Below, piece by piece: positions 1 through 10,492 of a stretch of 19,059 bases of DNA; position 1 is the stretch's first letter, and every line of letters begins with the position of its first letter. The stretch spans positions 1 to 19,059 of the forward strand of contig JAGAAF010000032.1 of assembly GCA_017615435.1 (NCBI GenBank), in the 5' to 3' direction. Under the pieces are notes generated by a model. That model was not told the origin of the DNA, made no database searches, and saw nothing but the letters and a program-made list of their open reading frames with translations. This DNA is from Bacteroidales bacterium (GTDB lineage: Bacteria; Bacteroidota; Bacteroidia; Bacteroidales; UBA932). The translations under genes were made by a program, and so were the position numbers.

Positions 1-2
1 AC

Positions 3-1815
<1,813 letters not shown>

Positions 1816-1822
1816 TAGAATA

Positions 1823-1830
1823 CAAATATA
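1823..1830 (-). promoter_or_regulatory. Possible -7 promoter box of the S41 protease gene
   Basis: Read on the minus strand this is TATATTTG, a perfect match to the Bacteroidetes -7 consensus TAnnTTTG, followed by 7 nt and then the ATG. No convincing -33 TTTG is seen at the usual distance. If it is used, transcription would start at or next to the start codon. Confidence 0.4.
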
Positions 1831-1950
1831 ATATAAAATATGTACGCGCGAGGTTTTGAAATTTTTTTAAGAAATTATTAAAGTATTAAATTATAAGTAA
1901 TGAGGGCTTAATTCTTTCAAAATGTAAGCGTCAAAAACGCGATAGTGGAA

Positions 1951-1966
1951 ATTTTCGCCCGAAAAT
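1951..1966. repeat. Short perfect palindromic hairpin in the S41/susC intergenic region
   Basis: ATTTTCG and CGAAAAT (7 bp arms) are separated by 2 bases. A smaller GCGT/ACGC hairpin precedes it at 1928-1940. The rest of the 1831-2011 stretch is AT-rich and shows no gene. The palindrome lies about 45 bp upstream of the -33 box of the susC promoter, so it could be a regulator site; this is inference. Confidence 0.35.
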
Positions 1967-2011
1967 GGCCCTAGAGTGCAAGATACTCAATCCGGCACCC
2001 CCTTTTAGTAT

Positions 2012-2042
2012 TTTGTATTTCCGAAAATAATAGCTACCTTGC
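2012..2042 (+). promoter_or_regulatory. Bacteroidetes-type promoter of the susC-susD operon
   Basis: TTTG (2012-2015), a 19 bp spacer, then TACCTTGC (2035-2042), close to the TTTG-N19/21-TAnnTTTG pattern of the phylum. The predicted transcript start is near 2048, giving a leader of about 105 nt that begins at a stem-loop. Confidence 0.65.
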
Positions 2043-2046
2043 GCCC

Positions 2047-2091
2047 AATTCGTTTCAATTTGCACCCCTGTTTTGGGGCCTGAAACGGGTT
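2047..2091 (+). promoter_or_regulatory. 5'-terminal stem-loop in the susC leader
   Basis: CGTTTCA (2051-2057) pairs perfectly with TGAAACG (2081-2087). The stem can extend outward to 2047/2091 with two G-U pairs, and an inner CCCC/GGGG stem (2065-2068 with 2075-2078) fits inside. The stem begins at the predicted transcription start, as expected of a structure that protects the mRNA 5' end or controls expression. There is no T-run, so it is not an ordinary terminator. Confidence 0.5.
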
Positions 2092-2152
2092 CTTACACGA
2101 ATAACTATTTAAAGTATAGTGTATTATTTATTGTTTAACAAATTTAACGCTT

Positions 2153-5100
2153 ATGAAAAAAGCTAAACTCTTTTTCACCACCCTTGTGGCTCTGATGATC
2201 GCCACGGTAGCGTTTGCACAGAACGTGAAAGTTACCGGTACGATTACAGACGCATCCAATGGTGAGCCTGTCCCGGGCGCGACTGTACAGCTCGTAGGAA
2301 GCGCAACCAATTACGGTTATTCCGATGCATTGGGTAATTTCACGCTTACAGTGCCTAAGGACGGAGTTCTTTCCGTGTCTTGCCTCGGATATGTTTCTCA
2401 GGAGGTTGCAGTTGCGGGTAGGGCAGTAGTGAATGTTGCCCTCGACCCTGAGGCTGAGTCCCTTGAAGAGACTATCGTCGTGGCCTACGGTACGACCAAG
2501 AAGTCATCCTTTACAGGATCGGCTACCCAGCTCGGCGGAGAGAAGATCAAGAAAATGCAGGTGACCAACATCGCCAAGTCTCTCGAAGGTGAGGTTGCAG
2601 GTCTGCAGACCGCGAGCTCTTCCGGTACTCCTGGTTCTGGCGCTAGCATCCAGATCCGTGGTTTCGGTAGTGTCTCCGCATCCACTTCGCCGCTCATCGT
2701 CGTTGACGGTGTTCCTTACGAAGGCGCAATGAACTCCATTCCTGCGCAGGATATCGAGTCCATCACCGTCCTCAAGGACGCAGCCGCAAACTCGATGTAC
2801 GGTGCACGTGGTTCCAACGGTGTTATCATCATCACCACCAAGCACGGCAATGCCGGCGAGGTGAGCGTCACTTTCGACGCCAAGGTCGGTGTTAACTCCC
2901 GTGCCATCCCCGCTTACGAGACTATCACCGATCCCGGTGAGTACTACGAAATGACTTGGGAGGCTATCCGTAACGCTGATTACTTTACTGGAACCCTCGC
3001 ACTTGCACAGTCCGGCCTGGATGCATCCAACCGCCTGCTTGAGGTCCTCGGTCCCTACAATATTTACAAGAATATTGCAGACACCGACATCGTCGATCCC
3101 AGCACCGGTAAACTGAATGCCAACGCCACCGATCTCAAGTGGACTGACAACTGGAACAACGATCTTTTCCGCAACGGCATCCGTCAGGAGTACAACGTCT
3201 CCGTCGCCGGCGGTTCTGATAAGACCCAGGGTTATCTCTCCGCTTCCTACCTCAACGATGAGGGTTATGTGGTGAACTCGGGCTTCGAGCGTATTTCCTT
3301 CCGCGCGAAGGTGGACCAGACCATCAACAAGTTCATCAAGGCTGGTATCAACCTTTCTTACGCAAACACCAACCAGACAAGGTATGTGGGCAGTGAAGGC
3401 AGCAACTACAGCAACTTCTTTATGTTCGCACAGGACATCGCTCCTATCTACCCTATCTATCTGTACGACGCTAACGGCGATGTCCAGGTTGATCCTACTA
3501 CTGGCAAGAAGCTTTATGACTGGGGTGACACAGGACGTGCCTACGGCGCAACCTCCAACCCTTACGGTCAGCTTGTCGACTCTATCTACAGCGATATTTC
3601 CGACAACCTTTCTTCCAGGGTTTATGTGAATATGAACCTTCTCAAGGACCTCGTCTTCACAGCCAATGTCGCTTACGACGTGTTCAACACGAAGAGCGTT
3701 ACCTTCTACACCCCGAACGGCGGTGACGCCCTTAAGGTGGAAGGCCGTGGCTATCAGGAGATGGACCGTTACACCGCTCTGAATTCGAACCAGCTCCTTA
3801 ACTGGACTCCTTCGTTCGGTAACCACGACATCAACATCCTCCTCGGTCACGAGACCAAGAGCGACCAGAGCTACTATCTGCAGGGTCATATGACCAAGTT
3901 CGTCAACTCGAGCGTTCCTGATTTCGCAAATGCTATCAACTACCAGGATCTTACTTCCGCTACCAGCGAGTACTTCCTCGAGGGCTTCTTCAGCCGTGCT
4001 GAATACAGCTATGCGAACAGGTATTTCCTTTCTGCATCCTATCGTCGTGACGGTTCCTCACGCTTCTCCAAGGAGAATCGCTGGGGTTCCTTCTGGAGCG
4101 TCGGTGCAGCGTGGAACGTGAAGCAGGAGTCCTTCCTCAAGGATCTGGACGCTGTCAGCGCTCTCCGCGTGAAGGGAAGCTTCGGTACCCAGGGTAACGA
4201 TGCCATCGGCCTCACCCGAGTATACGAGAATATCTACCGTGTCGACCGTGTGGACGGTGACGCATCCCTCATCCAGACCTTCCGTGCAGCCCCTGAGGTT
4301 ACTTGGGAGAAGTCCAACAACTTCAACGTGGGTGTTGACGGCAACCTCTTCGGCCGCGTCAACTTCAACGTCGAGTACTTCGTCAAGGAGACCAAGGATA
4401 TGATTTACTATCGTCCTCTTCCTCCTTCCCAGGGCCAGCCTTCAAGCCAGCTCGTCAACGATATGGATATGATGAACAAGGGTATCGAGTTCGAAGCTAA
4501 CATCGCCCTCGTCAAGACCCGTAACGTGAACTGGAATATCGCATTCAACGGAACTCACTACAACAACGTTGTGACCCGCATCCCTTCGGATTATCCCGCT
4601 TACGGAAAGCAGGTCGGCAACTCCTGGCGTGAGGTGGGTCAGCCTCTGTACAACTACTATCTCTACGAGTACGCAGGTGTTGATCCGCAGACCGGACACG
4701 CTCTCTTCAACAAGTACGAGACCGATCCTGAAACCGGCCTTGCTACCGATACACTCGTCGGCACCGTTACCAGCACTGGTGAGGCTACCCGCGTGAAGAC
4801 CGGCAAGACCCCTATTCCTGATCTCTACGGTGGTTTCAGCACTTCGCTGCGCGCCTTCGGTTTCGACTTCAGCGCGAACTTCGCATATCAGCTCGGCGGT
4901 TACACTCTTGACTCTGTCTACCAGGGCCTTATGACCGCTGGCCGCGGTGGTAACAACTGGCACAAGGACATCTTCAACAGGTGGACCTTCCAGAACACCA
5001 ACACCGATGTCCCGCGCGTTCAGATGAACGAGCAGACTGCTAATGAAACATCGACCAGATGGCTTATCAAGTCCTCTTACATCAGCCTGCGTAACGTTAC

Positions 5101-5296
5101 TCTCGGCTACACCCTGCCCGAGAAGCTGTTCGCCAATATGCCTATCAGCAACGTACGCTTCTATGTGACCGGCGACAATGTCTGGTATCTCTCAGCTCGT
5201 AAGGGTATGGATGTGCGTAAGTCCTTCACCGGCGGCAACGGCAATACCTATTCGGCTCTCCGCACCGTTTCCGGTGGCGTTACTGTAACATTTTAA
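2153..5296 (+). CDS. SusC/RagA-family TonB-dependent outer-membrane receptor
   Basis: A 1047-residue TonB-dependent transporter that, with SusD, imports oligosaccharides or peptides across the outer membrane using energy from TonB-ExbBD. A signal peptide is present (MKKAKLFF...VAFAQ, cleavage near residue 23). Residues 25-104 form the carboxypeptidase-D regulatory-like domain (VTGTITDASNGEPVPGATV). A TonB-box-like EETIVVAYG lies near 105-113. The plug carries the SusC signature DIESITVLKDAA...YGARGSNGVIIITTK at 200-230, and the rest is a large beta-barrel ending in aromatic VTF. The length is typical of the family. The start has an AT-rich upstream with no Shine-Dalgarno. The partner susD gene follows after 17 bp. 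The substrate cannot be read from the sequence. Confidence 0.97.
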   Translation: MKKAKLFFTTLVALMIATVAFAQNVKVTGTITDASNGEPVPGATVQLVGSATNYGYSDALGNFTLTVPKDGVLSVSCLGYVSQEVAVAGRAVVNVALDPEAESLEETIVVAYGTTKKSSFTGSATQLGGEKIKKMQVTNIAKSLEGEVAGLQTASSSGTPGSGASIQIRGFGSVSASTSPLIVVDGVPYEGAMNSIPAQDIESITVLKDAAANSMYGARGSNGVIIITTKHGNAGEVSVTFDAKVGVNSRAIPAYETITDPGEYYEMTWEAIRNADYFTGTLALAQSGLDASNRLLEVLGPYNIYKNIADTDIVDPSTGKLNANATDLKWTDNWNNDLFRNGIRQEYNVSVAGGSDKTQGYLSASYLNDEGYVVNSGFERISFRAKVDQTINKFIKAGINLSYANTNQTRYVGSEGSNYSNFFMFAQDIAPIYPIYLYDANGDVQVDPTTGKKLYDWGDTGRAYGATSNPYGQLVDSIYSDISDNLSSRVYVNMNLLKDLVFTANVAYDVFNTKSVTFYTPNGGDALKVEGRGYQEMDRYTALNSNQLLNWTPSFGNHDINILLGHETKSDQSYYLQGHMTKFVNSSVPDFANAINYQDLTSATSEYFLEGFFSRAEYSYANRYFLSASYRRDGSSRFSKENRWGSFWSVGAAWNVKQESFLKDLDAVSALRVKGSFGTQGNDAIGLTRVYENIYRVDRVDGDASLIQTFRAAPEVTWEKSNNFNVGVDGNLFGRVNFNVEYFVKETKDMIYYRPLPPSQGQPSSQLVNDMDMMNKGIEFEANIALVKTRNVNWNIAFNGTHYNNVVTRIPSDYPAYGKQVGNSWREVGQPLYNYYLYEYAGVDPQTGHALFNKYETDPETGLATDTLVGTVTSTGEATRVKTGKTPIPDLYGGFSTSLRAFGFDFSANFAYQLGGYTLDSVYQGLMTAGRGGNNWHKDIFNRWTFQNTNTDVPRVQMNEQTANETSTRWLIKSSYISLRNVTLGYTLPEKLFANMPISNVRFYVTGDNVWYLSARKGMDVRKSFTGGNGNTYSALRTVSGGVTVTF

Positions 5297-5298
5297 TT

Positions 5299-5305
5299 AG
5301 AGGAG
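5299..5305 (+). promoter_or_regulatory. Unusually good Shine-Dalgarno before susD
   Basis: AGAGGAG lies 8 nt before the susD ATG. Most genes in this window have no such sequence, so susD may get extra initiation within the operon. Confidence 0.45.
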
Positions 5306-5313
5306 ATAAGATT

Positions 5314-6900
5314 ATGAAAAAATATATTGCATTATTCTCCGCAGTTCTTTTCGCCCTCTCAGTTTCATCTTGCTCAGAGGAAGCATTTGAAGTTCAGTCT
5401 ACGGGCAGTCTTTCCGGTAGCGATGCCGCAAAGATCGTAGAGCAGAACCCTGAATTCCTTTCCGCTTATGTGAACGGATTCTACGCTTGGCTTGTTCAGT
5501 ACAACCAGCTCGGTGCCTCCAGTGGCGCACACGATGACTATGGTCACCTTGCAATCGGTGCCATCACCGATCTTATGGGACAGGATATCGCTGTCAACGG
5601 CACCTGGAACTGGGGTATCTATGATATCAACCACGACTATGGTGAGTGGGATTGGAGCCGTCCCCGTCAGCTTTGGGGCTGCTACTTCACCCTCATCAAG
5701 AACGCCAACGAAGTCATCGACTTCTTCGGCGCTGAGGATCCTACCAATCCGCTCCTGAAGGGCTATCTCGGACAGGCTTACGCACTCCGCGCATTCGCCT
5801 ACTATTATCTGGTTCAGCTCTTCCAGGACGTTGCTTTGGGAGACTATCCCAACGCTACTGTGAACACCACCGCTCCCGCAGTGCCTATCATCTACGCCGT
5901 CCGCGACGCAAAGAGCACTGAGGAAGTCACCGCAAAGAGTGGACGTAACACCGTTGCAGACATCTTCACTGAAATCGAAAGGAATATCGATCTTGCACTG
6001 CCTCTGCTTACCGGCTACGAGCGCGCCAGCAAGAACGAGGTTGACCTCTCCGTCGCCCAGGGTATTGCCGCAAGGTACTACCTGCTGAGCCAGCAGTGGG
6101 ACAAAGCCATCGCAGCAGCTGATGCAGCTATGGCGGGCTACACCCTTATGGATAACACCCGCCTGCACGAAGGCTTCAAGGAGATTGAGGACGCTGAAGT
6201 TCTTTGGGGCTTCAACCACACCCCTGAGACCTCGACCATTTATGCTTCCTTCCACTCTCATATGAGTAATGACCACTACGGTTACGGTGGAGTCGGACAG
6301 AGCGTCCGTTGCATAGATGTCTCTCTCTACAACAAGATTCCTGACACGGATTATCGTAAGAGCCTGTTCAACAGCGCTGCCGGTGACGCTACCGCTCCGT
6401 ATGCTGGAGGTAAGCTCCCTTACGCAGCCCGCAAGTTCGGTGGAGACACCAATTATCTGCAGGACTACATCTATATGCGCGCAGCTGAGATGTACCTCAT
6501 CAAGGCTGAAGCCGAGGCTCGCAAGGATGGTACCAGTACCACTCTCGCCACCCTTATGGCAAAGCGTGATCCTTCCTGGGCAAAGACCGCAGACGTCGAG
6601 GAAGTTCTTCTCCAGCGCCGTATCGAGCTCTGGGGCGAAGGCTTCGAGTATTTCGACCTGCGCCGTAATGCCAAGGGTGTGGACAGGACCTATGACGGAT
6701 CCAACCACTCTACTCAGGCTAAGTATGTATTCCCCGCACACGCCAAGAGCTGGAACTTCCAGATCCCTATGAGCGAGATCCAGAACAATATCTACATCTC
6801 TGAAGAGGATAATAACGAATGGGTCACCGGTCCCGAAGAGAAGTTCGGCGAGGAGGAAGAGGAAGAAGAGGAAGGCGAAGGTGAAGGCGAAGGTGAGTAA
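5314..6900 (+). CDS. SusD/RagB-family surface lipoprotein with acidic Glu/Gly tail
   Basis: A 528-residue outer-membrane lipoprotein that caps the SusC barrel and binds the nutrient. The lipoprotein signal ends VSSC (Cys20), followed by acidic SEEAFE. SusD features are clear: the N-terminal helical segment, GYLGQAYALRAFAYYYLVQLFQDV near 150-172 (a TPR-like helix), and the C-terminal YIYMRAAEMYLIKAEAEAR and RRIELWGEGFEYFDLRR blocks near 385-450. The usual family end is reached near residue 505. After it comes a low-complexity tail of eight glutamates followed by Gly-Glu pairs, encoded by a GAAGGY hexanucleotide-like repeat that could vary by slippage. It sits 17 bp after susC and 21 bp before the next lipoprotein gene, in one operon. 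Confidence 0.96.
   Translation: MKKYIALFSAVLFALSVSSCSEEAFEVQSTGSLSGSDAAKIVEQNPEFLSAYVNGFYAWLVQYNQLGASSGAHDDYGHLAIGAITDLMGQDIAVNGTWNWGIYDINHDYGEWDWSRPRQLWGCYFTLIKNANEVIDFFGAEDPTNPLLKGYLGQAYALRAFAYYYLVQLFQDVALGDYPNATVNTTAPAVPIIYAVRDAKSTEEVTAKSGRNTVADIFTEIERNIDLALPLLTGYERASKNEVDLSVAQGIAARYYLLSQQWDKAIAAADAAMAGYTLMDNTRLHEGFKEIEDAEVLWGFNHTPETSTIYASFHSHMSNDHYGYGGVGQSVRCIDVSLYNKIPDTDYRKSLFNSAAGDATAPYAGGKLPYAARKFGGDTNYLQDYIYMRAAEMYLIKAEAEARKDGTSTTLATLMAKRDPSWAKTADVEEVLLQRRIELWGEGFEYFDLRRNAKGVDRTYDGSNHSTQAKYVFPAHAKSWNFQIPMSEIQNNIYISEEDNNEWVTGPEEKFGEEEEEEEEGEGEGEGE
6843..6897 (+). repeat. GAGGAA/GAAGGY microsatellite-like repeat at the susD 3' end
   Basis: The last 50 or so coding bases are purine-only trinucleotide and hexanucleotide units (GAGGAAGAG..., then GAAGGY repeated) encoding the Glu-rich and Gly-Glu tail. 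Such tracts are prone to length change between strains. Confidence 0.6.
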
Positions 6901-6921
6901 TTCATTAAAAGACGTTAGAAT

Positions 6922-7809
6922 ATGAAAAATATCTTTAAAACTGTTGCTTTGATTGCTGCCGCTTCTTTTGCGCTGCTTGCTTGCAACGAAGAAGCTCCCA
7001 GCAAGGCAGACGTCGAGAGTGGTTTCACCCCTATCTCGAAGAGCCTTCCTACAGTCACTATTGGAACAACGGTAGTTTGCACAGGAGCTGATGCTGTGGA
7101 TGGAGTCGCAAAGGTCACCATTACCCTCACCGGCTTGGACGAGACCCTCGATTCTCTCGAGGTGGGTATTCTTTCCAGTACTACTGAGGATTTCGCAGTT
7201 ACCAAGTTCTCGAAGCTCGAGAATCCCGTCGAGGGTGATAACGCTGCTACTGGCGCCGTGACCGCCAACAAGACCTATTATCTTATGGCTGTCGTATCCA
7301 GTACTATCGGTGCTGTGTACTCAGATGTCGTTTCGGTGGATGTTCCCGATATTCCTTTCTGGGCTAAGATTTCCGGAGATTGGAAGGGACACGTCGTATC
7401 CGAGGCGTATGGCGACGAATATGACAACGTGTTCACCATCTTCCTCGATCCTGACGATCCGGAGAACACTGCCGTTATCGTTCATTTCGAGCCGTACTAT
7501 AGCGATGCTTATGGCGATGCTGTCTGGGATGAAGAAACCGGACTCCCTCAGGCTTGCTTCTGCTTGGCGACCATCGACAACGAGAACAAGACCCTCTCGA
7601 TTGCAGTGGGAGCAGATTATAACCTCTCAGGCAGAATGCTTGCGGGTCTCAATGCCCCCAGTATGAGTGATGCAAGTGGATACGACCCGATAGTGCTTGC
7701 CGCAACGGATGACGAGCACCTCGTTATGGCGAATGGTTTCCAAACACTCAAGTCTAATGGCTCAGCTGAAGACAGCTACGCTGGAGGAGTAACTTTCGAG
7801 CTCCAGTAA
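6922..7809 (+). CDS. Hypothetical surface lipoprotein of the sus operon (SusE/F-position)
   Basis: A 295-residue protein with a lipoprotein signal ending LLAC (Cys21) followed by NEEAPS. It lies 21 bp after susD and is thus probably co-transcribed and exposed at the outer-membrane surface, the place usually held by SusE/SusF-like binding proteins. Residues about 35-130 are beta-rich and look like an Ig or fibronectin type III fold (VTITLTGLDETLDSLEVGI...TYYLMAVVSS). Residues 133-295 (WAKISGDWKGHVVSE... to VTFELQ) look like a separate beta-barrel or lipocalin-like domain with an Asp/Glu-rich segment. I do not recognise a specific family; a substrate-binding accessory role is inferred only from position and the lipid anchor. 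Confidence 0.8.
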   Translation: MKNIFKTVALIAAASFALLACNEEAPSKADVESGFTPISKSLPTVTIGTTVVCTGADAVDGVAKVTITLTGLDETLDSLEVGILSSTTEDFAVTKFSKLENPVEGDNAATGAVTANKTYYLMAVVSSTIGAVYSDVVSVDVPDIPFWAKISGDWKGHVVSEAYGDEYDNVFTIFLDPDDPENTAVIVHFEPYYSDAYGDAVWDEETGLPQACFCLATIDNENKTLSIAVGADYNLSGRMLAGLNAPSMSDASGYDPIVLAATDDEHLVMANGFQTLKSNGSAEDSYAGGVTFELQ

Positions 7810-7839
7810 TCTTCAGGGAAACTGACAATAATTATTGAT

Positions 7840-7864
7840 AGAGGGTCGGCGCGTCCGACCCTCT
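7840..7864 (+). terminator. Strong hairpin between lipoprotein and protease genes
   Basis: AGAGGGTCGG (7840-7849) and CCGACCCTCT (7855-7864) form a perfect 10 bp stem with a five-base loop. The downstream GTTATCATAA is not a real T-run, so this may be a weak terminator or an RNA-processing/stability element that sets different levels for the sus genes and the protease. Confidence 0.5.
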
Positions 7865-7883
7865 GTTATCATAAGAGTTCAAT

Positions 7884-10487
7884 ATGTTCAATAGAAGACT
7901 ATACGGTATATCTCTCTGCCTGATTGCGGTATTGGCATCGTGTTCGGTCAAGGAAAGCGCAGGGCCGGCAGTAGTGGACTCCGTTGATGCACCCGCTGAA
8001 ACGGCCTCCAATGTCGTCCCGGGTTACCTTTACGTAAAGTTCAACACTGAACCGGATGCGGCGCTGCTGAACGAACTTGAATCTTCCGGTGTTTACACTC
8101 TTTCAAGGATGTATCCGCCGGCAGGAAAGTTCGAAAAGCGTCATCGCGAAGCAGGGCTGCATTTGTGGTATGTGGCGAAGTTCGACCCTGAGCGTCCCGT
8201 TACCAAGGCGGCGGACGATTTTTCCGTATTGTCTTCTGTGGGCATAGTCGGCTCTGTGCCTGTGATAAGGAGCACGTCGGTATCGTTCAACGATCCCAGA
8301 CTGCACGAGCAGTGGCATTACCAGAACGACGGCTCGATTATGGGCTCTATTGCGGGTTCGGACGCAGATGTCGTACGCGCCTGGGACATAGAGACCGGTT
8401 CGCCGGAGGTGGTAGTGGCGGTTAGCGATGAAGGCGTGGATTGGACGCATCCGGATATTGCCCAGAATATGTGGGTGAACGATGCCGAATTTAACGGTGT
8501 CACGGGTGTGGACGACGACAACAACGGCTATGTGGACGATGTCTACGGCTGCAGTTTCTGGATTGACGGCCCGGAAACCGAGAACCCCGGAGGAATCATC
8601 TTCGCCGAACACGGAACTCACGTCGCCGGCACAATAGCGGCCGTCAACAACAATGGCGTGGGTGTCTGCGGCATTGCCGGTGGTGACGGCAGTCCGACGT
8701 CCGGTGTGCGCATAATGACGCTCCAGACATCGGAGCATATGGCCTACGTCCAACCTCCGTTCGTCTATGCGGCTGACAATGGTGCCGTGCTGATGAACTG
8801 CAGTTGGGGAGCGGACGAGATGGATCTGGGCACCATTCAGGCTATTCGTGAGGCGATGCAGTATTTCAATACTAACGCCGGCTTCAACGAAATGGGCGTG
8901 CAGACCGGACCTATGGCCGGCGGCCTTATTGTCTTCGCTGCCGGCAACGATGCGTCCGACAAGGCCTATCCGTGTATGGTTCCGGAAGTGATAGCAGTAT
9001 CCGCTGTGGCCCACAGTTACCAGAAGACTTCGTATTCCAACTATGGCGAGTGGGTGGATATCGCCGCTCCCGGTGGAGATGTCTATATTGGCGCGGGTAT
9101 CCTTTCCACCGTCACCGGACCCGCCGGATATGCTTCGTGGCAAGGCACATCGATGGCGTGTCCCCACGTCACGGGAACGGCGGCGCTGATAGTGTCGCAT
9201 TTCAAAGGCCCCGGATTCACCCGTCAGATGCTCCTCGATATTTTGCTCGGTACGGCACGTAATATCGATGTCTACAATACCAAGTACCAAGGACAGATCG
9301 GGGTGGGTATAGTTGACGCATACAGGGCGGTTTCGGCTTCACTGCTCGAACCGGATAGCCCCGTTGCATTGGACAATTCTGTGGTCGCAAACTATATCTC
9401 GCTGGAGTGGCCTCACACTGCCAGTTCCGATGATAAACTGGCCTTTGCTTACGAACTGTTCTACAGCAAGAATTCGCTTTCCTCGCTCAATCCGGCCAAT
9501 CCTGGAGCAGGAGTGGTTAAAGTTGAAGTCAGGGCCGATGACGTGCCTTCCGGTGAGAATCTCCAGTACCGCCTTGAGGGCCTTGATTTTGAGACCACAT
9601 ACCACGTCCGTATGCGTTCGAGGAGCGTACTTGGGAAATACTCGGATTTGACTGCTGACGTAGCCATCCAGACCAAGTCCAATTCCGTGCCCGTGATTGC
9701 CGCTGGTGGCAGCACGGACATCCAGCTCAAGTCGCACGAGTCCGTAGATGTCCCGTTCAACGTTTCTGATCCGGACGGACATCCTCTGACTTGTTCCGTT
9801 TCATTGGAAGGGACCACTGTCGCGCTCAATGACGGTGTGGCCACAATCCATATCGACGCCCTGAGCCTTGATGAAAATGCAAATTATGTCTGCGAACTGA
9901 GCGTGAGTGACGGTTATTCGGTCACCAAGAAGAATATCAACATTTCGGTTGCGGCCAACACGACTCCGGTCGTGAAGGCTCCGATGCAGGACATCGTTAT
10001 CAACGAGTTCAGCGAGAAACCGTCAATCGCACTGTCGGATTTCTTCTCCGATGCGGACGAAGAAACTCTGACCTACACCGTGCGCAGTCTTACTCCCGGC
10101 AAGATTGCGACAGGATCAATCTCGGGCGGGAAGTTGGTCGTCACCCCCGTTGCCTACGGTACCGCGACTCTCGAAGTCACCGCATCCGATGCGCGTAAGA
10201 CTTCGGTTTCCCAGACCATCCAGGTTCTGATCCGCGACGGGAAACGCAATGTGGAGATTTATCCCAACCCGTTCGTGGACAAGCTGAGCCTGAGGACGGC
10301 GGTGGATGACACCGTGGACCTGGTTATCACCAACAGGGCAGGTGCGATCGTGTTCTCTGCAAACAGTCAGAATGTGGGTCCGTTCACTCCTCTCGAGCTG
10401 GATCTTTCCGATCTGCCTGCAGGTGCATATTACCTGAAGTATTCGGGGGCCGTTACAAAGGATAAGTTTACAATTATTAAAAAATAA
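7884..10487 (+). CDS. Subtilisin-like (S8) lipoprotein protease with T9SS-type C-terminal sorting domain
   Basis: An 867-residue secreted serine protease. The signal peptide ends in a lipobox, LASC (Cys20). Residues 45-135 look like an inhibitory propeptide. The S8 core has Asp182 in VAVSDEGVDWTHPD, His243 in EHGTHVAGT, oxyanion Asn355 in FAAGND and nucleophile Ser423 in GTSMACPHVTG, so all key residues are intact. After the catalytic domain come a fibronectin type III-like domain (about 495-600), two cadherin/Ig-like domains (about 602-690 and 694-785) and a C-terminal domain from 788 (EIYPNPF...LDLSDLPAGAYYLKY...KFTIIKK), typical of T9SS type A sorting domains. A lipobox together with a sorting domain is unusual. 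The barrel gene follows after 5 bp. It probably degrades host or dietary protein; the exact substrate is unknown. Confidence 0.95.
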   Translation: MFNRRLYGISLCLIAVLASCSVKESAGPAVVDSVDAPAETASNVVPGYLYVKFNTEPDAALLNELESSGVYTLSRMYPPAGKFEKRHREAGLHLWYVAKFDPERPVTKAADDFSVLSSVGIVGSVPVIRSTSVSFNDPRLHEQWHYQNDGSIMGSIAGSDADVVRAWDIETGSPEVVVAVSDEGVDWTHPDIAQNMWVNDAEFNGVTGVDDDNNGYVDDVYGCSFWIDGPETENPGGIIFAEHGTHVAGTIAAVNNNGVGVCGIAGGDGSPTSGVRIMTLQTSEHMAYVQPPFVYAADNGAVLMNCSWGADEMDLGTIQAIREAMQYFNTNAGFNEMGVQTGPMAGGLIVFAAGNDASDKAYPCMVPEVIAVSAVAHSYQKTSYSNYGEWVDIAAPGGDVYIGAGILSTVTGPAGYASWQGTSMACPHVTGTAALIVSHFKGPGFTRQMLLDILLGTARNIDVYNTKYQGQIGVGIVDAYRAVSASLLEPDSPVALDNSVVANYISLEWPHTASSDDKLAFAYELFYSKNSLSSLNPANPGAGVVKVEVRADDVPSGENLQYRLEGLDFETTYHVRMRSRSVLGKYSDLTADVAIQTKSNSVPVIAAGGSTDIQLKSHESVDVPFNVSDPDGHPLTCSVSLEGTTVALNDGVATIHIDALSLDENANYVCELSVSDGYSVTKKNINISVAANTTPVVKAPMQDIVINEFSEKPSIALSDFFSDADEETLTYTVRSLTPGKIATGSISGGKLVVTPVAYGTATLEVTASDARKTSVSQTIQVLIRDGKRNVEIYPNPFVDKLSLRTAVDDTVDLVITNRAGAIVFSANSQNVGPFTPLELDLSDLPAGAYYLKYSGAVTKDKFTIIKK

Positions 10488-10492
10488 GAGCC

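Noticed and set aside
2504..3889. 461-codon minus-strand open frame inside susC
   Set aside because: It is antisense to a clear SusC plug/barrel, has biased Val/Gly/Asp composition and no start context.
5374..6741. 455-codon minus-strand open frame inside susD
   Set aside because: It is a shadow of the SusD gene with no recognisable motif.
8103..9290. 395-codon minus-strand open frame inside the S8 protease
   Set aside because: The plus strand carries the whole catalytic domain; the minus product is His/Arg-rich with no family resemblance.
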